A model generated the notes under the pieces. It saw only the letters and a list, made by a program, of their open reading frames with translations, was not told the DNA's origin and did no database searches. The translations under genes were made by a program, and so were the position numbers. 64,000 bases of DNA from Chryseobacterium sp. 52 (lineage in GTDB: Bacteria > Bacteroidota > Bacteroidia > Flavobacteriales > Weeksellaceae): positions 4,506,001-4,570,000 of the forward strand of contig NZ_PEEX01000001.1 in assembly GCF_002754245.1 (NCBI RefSeq). The letters run 5' to 3'. Shown piece by piece: positions 52,130 to 59,654 of this stretch. The stretch's first letter is position 1; every line of letters begins with the position of its first letter.

Positions 52130-52675
52130 ATGAAAAAGCTAAGTATTATTCTAAGTATCATGGCAGGACTAAGTATTTCTGCGCAATCATCTACTTTGGT
52201 AATCAACAACTACAGCGGTTTTGATGCTGCAGGAAGATTTATGACGATAGGTTCAGCAGGTGCCGGGTCATCACAACCTTATATGTACGCACAACCCAAT
52301 TTACCTTACACGGTATATACCATCCCTGCCGGAGGTTACACTAAATATGACAAGTTTGACAATACAGGAGGGTCTAACCCTATTCCAATAACGGACTGGT
52401 ATTATATTGATCCATTAAACAGTGCTAATACAGCAGTTTATCCATATAATCACCCAACCATCACAGCTGTTACTTCTGTCGATGAATGGATGGGGTTTGC
52501 TTTTTCACTTACAGACAGCACGGGATATACTTATGACACTTTCGAGGTAGGCGACCCTGTACTTTCGGGAGGTTTCCTGAGCACAAGTCAAACGGGCCCC
52601 AACACAGGTTCTTCTGCAGATTGGTTTACGATCACAACTTCCGGAGGTCAGATCACTTATTTTCAGATTTTCTAA
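52130..52675 (+). CDS. Cluster exported protein S4 (type B)
   Basis: Exported protein of 181 residues, signal peptide ending near SISAQ. It pairs with S2 as type B: PYMYAQPNLPYTVYTIPAGG, ITDWYYIDPLNSANT, YPYNHPTIT and the closing ADWFTITTSGGQITYFQIF, with no cysteines. It follows S3 by 55 bases and ends the second LSS unit. In both units that contain it, the type B gene is third, after an L and a type A gene. Confidence 0.8.
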   Translation: MKKLSIILSIMAGLSISAQSSTLVINNYSGFDAAGRFMTIGSAGAGSSQPYMYAQPNLPYTVYTIPAGGYTKYDKFDNTGGSNPIPITDWYYIDPLNSANTAVYPYNHPTITAVTSVDEWMGFAFSLTDSTGYTYDTFEVGDPVLSGGFLSTSQTGPNTGSSADWFTITTSGGQITYFQIF

Positions 52676-52727
52676 TGATGACCAACAATTTTAATATCAT
52701 AAAATTTTAAATTTTTAACCTATAACT

Positions 52728-53105
52728 ATGAAAAAACAACTGTTATTAGCTGCTTTTACCATTTTAACTTTGGCTTCATGCAGCAATGAAGGAAGTGCTG
52801 TGAATACTGTGGAAAGTATGAAAACGCCACCAATGGAAAAATTCGACAAAGCTTTTAAAAGTCTGGGCGATCCACAAAACAGACCTACCGAAGAGGAAAG
52901 AAAAAGAAATACTTCTGAATTAAGCGACAGAAGAAAAGCGCTTCTTGTTCCGGCATCGAAAGAACTCATCCTTTCTACAGGTGTTACAGAAACTGAAATA
53001 TCCAGAAAAACAGGGGACGATATGAGCCAGATTATTGTCTGGGCTACTCAGATTTATATGCAGAAAAGTGATGAAATCCGTAAAAATATTAAGTCAGATA
53101 AATAA
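52728..53105 (+). CDS. Cluster lipoprotein L3
   Basis: Third lipoprotein copy, 125 residues, lipobox LASC with Cys18 and the mature start SNEGSAVNTVESMKTPPMEK. Over the NRPTEEERKRNTSELSDRRK region the DNA is almost the same as in L2, L4 and L5. Together with the next gene it closely matches the pair L5-S8, including the last codons of L and the bases between the two genes, so these pairs come from a recent duplication. S5 begins 3 bases after its stop. Confidence 0.85.
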   Translation: MKKQLLLAAFTILTLASCSNEGSAVNTVESMKTPPMEKFDKAFKSLGDPQNRPTEEERKRNTSELSDRRKALLVPASKELILSTGVTETEISRKTGDDMSQIIVWATQIYMQKSDEIRKNIKSDK

Positions 53106-53108
53106 GCC

Positions 53109-53666
53109 ATGAAAAAAATTTTAACCGTATTAGGAATTACAATAGCTTCTTTCGCCTATTCACAGGGAGGAACTATGATTGTGAACAATTATACCGCATT
53201 TGAATACCGCGGAACGCTGTTCGCTAATAATTTTTCAGGGGGATGCTACCCTATTATTGCAACGAATACGGGAGTAATTATTCCTCCTGATTCCCATACA
53301 GGCAATGGTCATGCCCTGATATACACCAATTACAGGGATCAGTTTACTTTATCTCAGTATCCAATGCCAAACTGGATTGTACACATTGCAGCCAACAGCT
53401 CCAGTGTAAGACCCTGGAACCACGGCAGCCTTATGCCTGGAGGGACATTTTCTCTCAATACAAAGTGGTCTGCAACAAAGTTTGACATGTATGATCCGGC
53501 AACTTCTGCTTATGTTACGGGTTTCCATGCCAATATGAGTATTGCAGCCAACCCCTGTAATACTGCAGTAGATTATTTTGTAACTCCCAGCGGAGCCAAC
53601 AGCGCAGAAATGTTTACAATCACTACCAGTACAGGTTTAATAGAAACATACCTGCAGCTTTATTAG
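53109..53666 (+). CDS. Cluster exported protein S5 (type A)
   Basis: Exported protein of 185 residues, signal peptide ending near FAYSQ. Type A features: first strand TMIVNNYTAFEYRGTLFANN, GGCYP cysteine, SHTGNGHALIYTNYRDQFT, WNHGSLMPGGTFSLNTKW, second cysteine in NPCNT, and the closing EMFTITTSTGLIETYLQLY. It is the only S gene of its unit (L3-S5). The 5' end of the gene is nearly identical to that of S8. Confidence 0.8.
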   Translation: MKKILTVLGITIASFAYSQGGTMIVNNYTAFEYRGTLFANNFSGGCYPIIATNTGVIIPPDSHTGNGHALIYTNYRDQFTLSQYPMPNWIVHIAANSSSVRPWNHGSLMPGGTFSLNTKWSATKFDMYDPATSAYVTGFHANMSIAANPCNTAVDYFVTPSGANSAEMFTITTSTGLIETYLQLY

Positions 53667-53704
53667 GACTCGTTATTATGTATTCATCTAATTAAAATTT
53701 AACT

Positions 53705-54076
53705 ATGAAAAAATATTTTTTATCGGCTGTACTGGCCATTGTAACCCTTGCATCTTGCAGCAACGAAAATACAGCCGTCAATACTGTAGAAAGTATGAAA
53801 ACGCCACAGATGGAAAAATTCGACAAAGCTTTTAAAAGTTTGGGTGATCCGGAGAACAGACCTACTGAAGAGGAAAGAAAAAGAAATACTTCTGAATTAA
53901 GTGACAGAAGAAAGGCACTTCTTGTTCCCTCATCTAAAGAATTAATTCTGTCTACGGGTGTTACAGAAGCTGAACTGACAAGAAAAACAGGCAATGACAT
54001 GAGCCAGATCATCGTTTGGGCTACCCAGATCTATATGCAAAAAAGTGAAGAAATCCGTAAAAACATAAAATCTTAA
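53705..54076 (+). CDS. Cluster lipoprotein L4
   Basis: Fourth copy, 123 residues; it ends two residues early at EIRKNIKS. Lipobox LASC with Cys18. The first 20 bases of the gene equal those of L5, while the rest of the signal peptide differs (SAVLAIVTLASC). The mature part keeps all conserved blocks with PENRPTEEERK and GNDMSQIIVWATQ. The gap to S6 is 11 bases, the longest of the five L-S junctions. Confidence 0.85.
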   Translation: MKKYFLSAVLAIVTLASCSNENTAVNTVESMKTPQMEKFDKAFKSLGDPENRPTEEERKRNTSELSDRRKALLVPSSKELILSTGVTEAELTRKTGNDMSQIIVWATQIYMQKSEEIRKNIKS

Positions 54077-54087
54077 AAATAACGATC

Positions 54088-54651
54088 ATGAAAAAAGTCT
54101 TAACATTACTGGGCATTGCAGCTTTTTCTTTTGCCTATTCACAGGGAGGTACTCTTATCCTCAATAATTATTCCGCATATGATTTCTCAGGATTCATAGT
54201 GGCTAACAATTTTGCAGGAGGCTGTTATCCTTATATCAGCTCCAACAATCCTGATATGGTAACGGTTCCGGCTAATTCCCATATGGGTAATGGAAATGAA
54301 CTGAAATACAGCAACTACAGAGATCAGTACACTTCTTCCTTATACCCGATGACCTCCTGGCATGTAACTACATCAGCCGCACCCGGTTTAGCAAGATTAT
54401 GGAACCATCCGTCTATGATGCCGGGAGGAGTTTTCTCGAATAATACCAAATGGGCAACGACAAAATTTGTAATGTATTATCCCGGAACAACAAATCTGGC
54501 CCCTGATAATTTTAACGGTGCCATAACGCTCGCGGGCAATACGTGCTACACTGCTTCTGATTATCTGGTTACTTCCTCAGGAAACAACAGTGCAGAAATA
54601 TTTACTATCGTGAACGGAGGGACTACTTACACCTATATCCAACTTTATTAA
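54088..54651 (+). CDS. Cluster exported protein S6 (type A)
   Basis: Longest S protein, 187 residues, with a signal peptide ending near FAYSQ. Features: TLILNNYSAYDFSGFIVANN, GGCYPYIS, SHMGNGNELKYSNYRDQYTSS, WNHPSMMPGGVFSNNTKW, a second cysteine in GNTCYT, and a final EIFTIVNGGTTYTYIQLY. The PANSHMGNG segment is shared with S8. It is followed 12 bases later by a second type A gene, so this unit has two A genes rather than an A and a B. Confidence 0.8.
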   Translation: MKKVLTLLGIAAFSFAYSQGGTLILNNYSAYDFSGFIVANNFAGGCYPYISSNNPDMVTVPANSHMGNGNELKYSNYRDQYTSSLYPMTSWHVTTSAAPGLARLWNHPSMMPGGVFSNNTKWATTKFVMYYPGTTNLAPDNFNGAITLAGNTCYTASDYLVTSSGNNSAEIFTIVNGGTTYTYIQLY

Positions 54652-54663
54652 TCTGATGTAATC

Positions 54664-55221
54664 ATGAAAAAGATATTTACCATTCTTTCATTGTCGCTGC
54701 TGTCATCTGCTTATGCCCAGAGCAGTCTTATGATAGTCAACAATTACTCAACCACCTTTGACTTTCAGGGTAATATCGGTGCTCATAATTTCTCAGGGAG
54801 CTGCTATCCGTATATGACATCCAGTACTCCTACAGCAATCACTGTACCTGCAGATTCGCATATTTCCAACGGTAAAGAACTGGCCTACAAAAACTTCAGG
54901 GACCAGTTTACAGGATCTTTATATCCTACGACAAACTGGACATTGCAGCTGTCTCCTGCTTCATCTCAGGTAAGAGCCTGGAATCACATGAGTATAGCCC
55001 CGGGTGGCGTGATTTCTTCTAATGTTAAATGGGCTTCTTCACAGTTTCAGATGTACTATGCGGGAACCTCTACGCCGGAGCCTTCTTTCGGAGGCCTCAT
55101 TGGTGAATCTCCTGATCCGTGTACAGGGGCCAGCGGATATATTTCAACGCCGTACGGAGATGCAGAATGGTTCAACATCACGACCAACAATGTGGATTAT
55201 TCCTATTTACAAATTTATTAA
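54664..55221 (+). CDS. Cluster exported protein S7 (type A)
   Basis: Exported protein of 185 residues; signal peptide ends near SAYAQ. Type A blocks: LMIVNNYSTTFDFQGNIGAHN, GSCYPYMT, SHISNGKELAYKNFRDQFTGS, WNHMSIAPGGVISSNVKW, FQMYYAGTSTPEPSFGGLIG, a second cysteine in PDPCTG, and the end AEWFNITTNNVDYSYLQIY. It ends the fourth unit (L4-S6-S7). Its sequence is closest to S1 in the TSTPE and GxIGE region. Confidence 0.8.
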   Translation: MKKIFTILSLSLLSSAYAQSSLMIVNNYSTTFDFQGNIGAHNFSGSCYPYMTSSTPTAITVPADSHISNGKELAYKNFRDQFTGSLYPTTNWTLQLSPASSQVRAWNHMSIAPGGVISSNVKWASSQFQMYYAGTSTPEPSFGGLIGESPDPCTGASGYISTPYGDAEWFNITTNNVDYSYLQIY

Positions 55222-55255
55222 TCAAAAAAAAATCCAACCTAAATTCTAATTAATT

Positions 55256-55633
55256 ATGAAAAAATATTTTTTATCAGCCGCTTTTGCCACTTTAGCATTA
55301 CTATCGTGCAACAATGAAGGGAGTGCCGTAAATACGGTAGAAAGTATGAAGACCCCATCAATGGAAAAATTTGACAAAGCTTTTAAAAGTTTAGGAAATC
55401 CGGAGAACAGGCCTACCGAAGAGGAAAGAAAAAGAAATACTTCCGAGTTGAGCGACAGAAGAAAAGCGCTTCTTGTTCCTGCATCGAAAGAATTAATTCT
55501 GTCTACAGGGGTTACAGAAGCCGAACTGACAAGAAAAACAGGTGACGATATGAGCCAGATTATCGTTTGGGCTACCCAGATCTATATGCAGAAGAGCGAT
55601 GAAATCCGTAAAAACATTAAGTCAGATAAATAA
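55256..55633 (+). CDS. Cluster lipoprotein L5
   Basis: Fifth copy, 125 residues, lipobox LLSC with Cys18. The mature part begins NNEGSAVNTVESMKTPSMEK and ends EIRKNIKSDK as in L3. Conserved blocks are unchanged. The junction to S8 (TAAATC, then ATG) is the same length as that of L3-S5 with one base changed. Confidence 0.85.
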   Translation: MKKYFLSAAFATLALLSCNNEGSAVNTVESMKTPSMEKFDKAFKSLGNPENRPTEEERKRNTSELSDRRKALLVPASKELILSTGVTEAELTRKTGDDMSQIIVWATQIYMQKSDEIRKNIKSDK

Positions 55634-55636
55634 ATC

Positions 55637-56188
55637 ATGAAAAAGATTTTAACCGTATTAGGAATAGCAGTGGCTTCAATTGCCTATTCTCAGGGAATGT
55701 TCATGCTTAACAATTACTCACCGCATGATTTTCGCGGAAACCTTATGGCACTGAATCTCAATGGCTGCGTTCCTGCCGTGATGAACAACGACCCCGCTGT
55801 GATGATCGTTCCTGCCAACTCTCACATGGGAAATGGTCTTGCATGGAAAATAGATAATTACAGAGATCAGTTCAGTACATCTCTTTACCCTGTTACCAAT
55901 TGGATCGTAACGCTAGGACCGTCGCCTTCGACCATAAGACAATGGAACAATCCAAGCCTTATGCCTGGTGGCGTCATTTCCAACAATACCAAATGGCTCA
56001 CTTCGAAGTTCCAGATGTATTATGCCGGAACAGGTAATAAAGTAATAGGATTTAATCAAAGTGTCGGAGATGCTACGCCCAATCTGTGTACTACCAGTGT
56101 TGATTATTTTTCGACTCCGGATGGCTCTGCAGAATGGTTTACAATTGCAGGAACTGAAACGATAACTTACTTTCAGATCTATCCATAA
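55637..56188 (+). CDS. Cluster exported protein S8 (type A)
   Basis: Exported protein of 183 residues and last of the cluster; signal peptide ends near IAYSQ. Features: MFMLNNYSPHDFRGNLMALN, a cysteine in NGCVPA (GCYP is changed), PANSHMGNGLAWKIDNYRDQF, WNNPSLMPGGVISNNTKW, a second cysteine in NLCTTS, and the closing AEWFTIAGTETITYFQIYP. A strong terminator follows immediately, marking the end of the cluster transcript. Confidence 0.8.
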   Translation: MKKILTVLGIAVASIAYSQGMFMLNNYSPHDFRGNLMALNLNGCVPAVMNNDPAVMIVPANSHMGNGLAWKIDNYRDQFSTSLYPVTNWIVTLGPSPSTIRQWNNPSLMPGGVISNNTKWLTSKFQMYYAGTGNKVIGFNQSVGDATPNLCTTSVDYFSTPDGSAEWFTIAGTETITYFQIYP

Positions 56189-56189
56189 A

Positions 56190-56215
56190 AAAAGCGGAGA
56201 CTTATCTCCGCTTTT
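56190..56215 (+). terminator. Terminator of the L-S cluster
   Basis: AAAAGCGGAGA / TCTCCGCTTTT, an 11-bp perfect stem with a 4-base loop and a T-rich tail, directly after the S8 stop. It could also stop rnpB transcription from the other side. Confidence 0.9.
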
Positions 56216-56247
56216 CTTTTTTATAAAATATTATACTGTTCATAAAA

Positions 56248-56575
56248 ATCGCGAGAGAATCTGTAAGCCGGATTTTGTCCTTCCGAAGAAGTGCCTGTTA
56301 TTTATCTACGCTTTACATTGCTGCAAAACTTGAGCTGATTACCCCTCGGTTTTCAGGACGAGCCGCCCCTATTTCCATTACTGAAAAGAACCGATATACT
56401 TATCATTGCACCACAAAGAGTTTACCTGGTTTCACTACAGCCGAACTGTACCTGCTTTCTGTTGCACTTGTCCTACCCTCACGGGTGACGGATGTTATCC
56501 GCTTTGATGCTCTATGGTGTCCGGACTTTCCTACCCCTGCCGAAACAGGAATCAACAAGCCGATTTTCTCGCGGT
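56248..56575 (-). ncRNA. rnpB: RNase P RNA (class A)
   Basis: Catalytic RNA of RNase P, which trims the 5' ends of tRNA precursors; about 328 bases. The minus strand carries the universal P4 halves: GGAAAGTCCGGACACC near the 5' end and ACAAAATCCGGCTTACAG near the 3' end. The ends CGCGAGA and TCTCGCG pair as P1. The central AGGGGCGGC and GAGGGTAGGACAAGTGCAACAG-like regions (shown here only in part) also match bacterial type A RNAs. Ends were set from P1 and from the promoter at 56578-56585. Confidence 0.95.
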
Positions 56576-56577
56576 TG

Positions 56578-56585
56578 CAAAGATA
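56578..56585 (-). promoter_or_regulatory. rnpB -7 promoter box
   Basis: TATCTTTG on the minus strand, a perfect TAnnTTTG match, ending about 4-5 bases before the predicted 5' end of the RNA. Confidence 0.7.
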
Positions 56586-56731
56586 CGCGATAATTATGAG
56601 AATGCAGTAATGTGATCATTCTCTCTTTTTGCATTTAGTTTTTTTCACCTGCTCGCAAGCATTGATAATTTATCATTCATAAGTCTTCACTAATTACCGC
56701 ATTATTATTATCTTCGTGCCATTATATATCT

Positions 56732-57223
56732 ATGACTTCCAGAGAAAAAGAATTTGCGCAGCTTATCAAAGATAATCAGGGACTGATTATCAAAGTTTCG
56801 CGTCTGTATACCAATTCTCTTGAAGATGAAGAGGACTTGTTTCAGGAGATCGTACTACAGCTTTGGAGAAGCTACGATTCCTTTAAAGGGAACTCTAAAA
56901 TTTCTACGTGGATGTACCGCGTAGCCCTTAATACAGCCATTACTCTTTTCAGAAAAAAAAGCAAAAGCCTTCCTACGAACGAGCTGGACATCAACCATAG
57001 GGATTTTGTGGAGGATGATGATGAAAAGCAGCAGCAGATTTCACTTCTGTATACTGTGATCAAAACCCTGCCCAATGTAGAAAGAGCGATTGTAATGATG
57101 TATCTTGACGACCTGCCCTATAAGGATATTGCAGAAAACCTCGGGATCACCGAAGTCAATGCGCGCGTGAAAATGAACAGATTAAAGAAAACCCTTAAAG
57201 AACAGATGGAAAAATATGCCTGA
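56732..57223 (+). CDS. ECF-type RNA polymerase sigma factor
   Basis: Sigma-70 family protein of 163 residues with region 2 (about 10-80: YTNSLEDEEDLFQEIVLQLWRSYDSF and WMYRVALNTAIT) and region 4 (about 108-155: LPNVERAIVMMYLDDLPYKDIAENLGITEVNARVKMNRLKK). No region 3 or C-terminal extension. The gene overlaps the next one by 8 bases, the arrangement typical of sigma/anti-sigma pairs. A weak -7-like sequence TATCTTCG lies at 56709-56716, close to the ATG. Confidence 0.9.
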   Translation: MTSREKEFAQLIKDNQGLIIKVSRLYTNSLEDEEDLFQEIVLQLWRSYDSFKGNSKISTWMYRVALNTAITLFRKKSKSLPTNELDINHRDFVEDDDEKQQQISLLYTVIKTLPNVERAIVMMYLDDLPYKDIAENLGITEVNARVKMNRLKKTLKEQMEKYA

Positions 57224-57890
57224 TTTTGATTTAGACAGCTTTAAGAAAACATGGCAGGAGCAGCCTGTTCAGCAGAAGTATGACAGCACTGAGATCCTTC
57301 AGATGCTGAATAAAAAGTCACGTAATTATGTGAAATATATTTTCTGGATCAGTGTGGCCGAATTTTTATTTTTTTCCGTTCTGGGATTATTTTATTTCTT
57401 CCAGGATGAGGAGTCGGATAGTTTCCGTAAGATATTAGAAAAATTGGGAGCCCAGAAATCCCCTGAAATAGAAACCAATTTTGATCATGCTTATTTAGCC
57501 ATAAAAATATTAAGCCTTCTGATCACCGCTTATTTTGTATTGAAGTTTTATCAGAATTACCGCAAAATAAAGATTGAAGAAAACCTTAAAGGTCTCATCA
57601 TACGAATCATCAAATTCAAAAAAACGGTCAATGCTTTTATTCTGATCAGCATTGCGTTGCTGGTTGCTTTTACCTTTGTATTCACGGCGTTTATATTTTA
57701 TGTACTGAATTCTCAAAATGTACAGCCGGACAATTCCAACCTCATTATTGTCATTATCGGGATTATTGTAAGTACTGTATTGTGTGTCTTACTGATCTGG
57801 CTTTACTACAGACTTGTCTATGGAATTATAATCAGAAAACTGGATAGAAATTTAAAACAGCTAAAAGATATTGAATCTCAGGAAAATTAG
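57216..57890 (+). CDS. Membrane protein coupled to the sigma factor, possible anti-sigma
   Basis: Protein of 224 residues with a cytoplasmic N-terminal segment of about 40 (MPDFDLDSFKKTWQEQPVQQKY), then four hydrophobic helices near 43-62, 90-109, 142-166 and 176-200, and a charged C terminus. No zinc-binding anti-sigma motif (HxxxCxxC) and no FecR domain. Overlap with the sigma gene and the short N-terminal helix suggest it holds the sigma factor at the membrane; that is inference. The family is not recognised beyond similar genes being common next to ECF sigma genes in flavobacteria. Confidence 0.65.
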   Translation: MPDFDLDSFKKTWQEQPVQQKYDSTEILQMLNKKSRNYVKYIFWISVAEFLFFSVLGLFYFFQDEESDSFRKILEKLGAQKSPEIETNFDHAYLAIKILSLLITAYFVLKFYQNYRKIKIEENLKGLIIRIIKFKKTVNAFILISIALLVAFTFVFTAFIFYVLNSQNVQPDNSNLIIVIIGIIVSTVLCVLLIWLYYRLVYGIIIRKLDRNLKQLKDIESQEN

Positions 57891-57949
57891 CGTAAATAGG
57901 GCATTAATTTAAGATTTTTCATTAATTTTATTCCACCAAATCTTAAACT

Positions 57950-59578
57950 ATGCCATTATCTTACGTCTATGGAGCCTCCATGATTCCATTACTGGGACAA
58001 ACTATCGGAGGAAATCTAAAAAAGACCGTTGAAAAATACCCCAACCAGGAAGCTTTAGTCTGTGTTCATCAGGATTACCGAGCTACTTATCAGGAGTTTT
58101 ACAATCAGACAACAGCTGTTTCAAAGGCTTTAATTTTTTTAGGCGCAAAAGCCGGGGACCGAATCGGAATCTGGGCTTCAAACCGTTATGAGTGGGTTCT
58201 TCTTCAATATGCTACAGCCCGGATAGGAACTATACTGGTCAATATCAATCCGGCTTACAGAACACACGAACTTACCTATGTCATCAACCAATCCGGAATT
58301 CGTTTTATTTTTTCTTCTTTAAGCTTTAAAACAAGCAATTATAAAGAAATGGTAGAATATGCCAAGGAAGTATGTCCTACTCTGGAACACGAAATTTTCT
58401 TTGATGACAACTGGGAAGATTTTCTAAACAACGGACAGAATATTTCGGATGATACCCTTCACAGCTTTGAGGAACATGTACAGTTTGACGATCCCGTGAA
58501 TATTCAGTATACCTCCGGAACAACAGGATTCCCGAAAGGCGTTACACTTTCCCATCACAACATTTTAAATAACGGATACTTTATCGGTATCCGCTTAAAG
58601 TACTCTCAGAAAGACCGTGTTTGCATTCCGGTACCATTTTATCACTGTTTTGGAATGGTGATCGGAAATATGTGCTGCACGGCTCACGGCGCATGTATGG
58701 TGATCCCCAATGACAGTTTTGATCCGGATATTACGTTAAAGACCGTTTCTGATGAAAAATGCACTTCTTTATACGGAGTTCCAACTATGTTTATCGCTGA
58801 ACTGGCAGCTAAGGATTTTGACACCTATGATTTTTCAAACTTAAGGACTGGCGTTATGGCAGGATCTGTCTGTCCGCCTGAGATCATGAAAAAGGTGGAA
58901 AACCTTATGAATATTAAAGAAATGAGCATCTGTTATGGAATGACGGAAACCTCGCCTGTTTCCACACAAACCCTGATAGGAACACCTTTGGAAAAGCAGG
59001 TCAGTACGGTAGGTACTGTCCAGGATCATCTTGAGATCAAAATCATTGACGAAAACGGAAAGACCCTGGAGCGTGGCGAACATGGTGAACTCTGTACCAG
59101 AGGCTATTCTGTAATGCTGAAATACTGGAATGATCCGGAAAATACGAAAAAGGTACTGGATGATGCCCGATGGATGCATACCGGCGATATGGCTGTAATG
59201 GATGAAAACGGATATATTACCATTTCCGGAAGGATCAAAGACCTGATTATTCGTGGCGGTGAAAATATTTCGCCTAAAGAGATCGAAGACTTTTTATACA
59301 CCTATCCGAATATTCTGGATGTACAGATCATCGGGATTCCCAGTGAAAAATTCGGGGAAGAAGTGATGGCGTGGGTAAAAGTCAGAAAAGGCTTTGATGT
59401 GACGGAAACTGAACTTTTGGAATACTGTACCGGAAGAATTGCCCATTACAAAGTTCCCAAATACTGGAAGTTTGTAGATGAATTTCCAATGACCATCTCC
59501 GGAAAAATAAGAAAAGTAGAAATGCGGGAAATTTCAATGAAAGAACTTGAACTGGAAACATTCAAACAGCGTTCTTAA
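57950..59578 (+). CDS. AMP-binding acyl-CoA synthetase
   Basis: Fatty-acid--CoA ligase-like enzyme of 542 residues. The phosphate loop is YTSGTTGFPKGVTLSH near residue 187, the adenylate motif YGMTETSP near 328, the hinge GRIKDLIIRGGENISPKEIE near 425, and the catalytic lysine lies in the C-terminal MTISGKIRKVEMRE. It activates a carboxylic acid as acyl-AMP and then forms acyl-CoA. Similar enzymes are annotated as medium- or long-chain acyl-CoA synthetases; chain length cannot be read here. No beta-oxidation genes adjoin it. Confidence 0.87.
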   Translation: MPLSYVYGASMIPLLGQTIGGNLKKTVEKYPNQEALVCVHQDYRATYQEFYNQTTAVSKALIFLGAKAGDRIGIWASNRYEWVLLQYATARIGTILVNINPAYRTHELTYVINQSGIRFIFSSLSFKTSNYKEMVEYAKEVCPTLEHEIFFDDNWEDFLNNGQNISDDTLHSFEEHVQFDDPVNIQYTSGTTGFPKGVTLSHHNILNNGYFIGIRLKYSQKDRVCIPVPFYHCFGMVIGNMCCTAHGACMVIPNDSFDPDITLKTVSDEKCTSLYGVPTMFIAELAAKDFDTYDFSNLRTGVMAGSVCPPEIMKKVENLMNIKEMSICYGMTETSPVSTQTLIGTPLEKQVSTVGTVQDHLEIKIIDENGKTLERGEHGELCTRGYSVMLKYWNDPENTKKVLDDARWMHTGDMAVMDENGYITISGRIKDLIIRGGENISPKEIEDFLYTYPNILDVQIIGIPSEKFGEEVMAWVKVRKGFDVTETELLEYCTGRIAHYKVPKYWKFVDEFPMTISGKIRKVEMREISMKELELETFKQRS

Positions 59579-59611
59579 CAGCATGAAGAGAATTTCCTAA
59601 CAACCCTATAA

Positions 59612-59650
59612 AAAAACAAAAGCATTTCGGTCCGAAATGCTTTTGTTTTT
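59612..59650. terminator. Bidirectional terminator between the acyl-CoA synthetase gene and rpoN
   Basis: A nearly continuous inverted repeat with arms of 19 bases (AAAAACAAAAGCATTTCGG and its complement), T-rich on both outer sides. It lies between convergent genes and would serve both. Confidence 0.9.
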
Positions 59651-59654
59651 TATT

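Noticed and set aside
49600..56188. A proven toxin-immunity or bacteriocin locus
   Set aside because: The alternation of small lipoproteins and exported proteins invites this reading, but no toxin domain, processing site or dedicated exporter is seen, so it is kept only as one possible hypothesis.
49600..56188. T9SS cargo proteins
   Set aside because: None of the S proteins has a C-terminal type A or B sorting domain; their conserved C-terminal strand belongs to the domain itself.
56275..56610. 111-codon plus-strand reading frame
   Set aside because: It lies almost entirely antisense to rnpB, whose conserved P4 and P1 sequences explain the conservation and composition of this segment.
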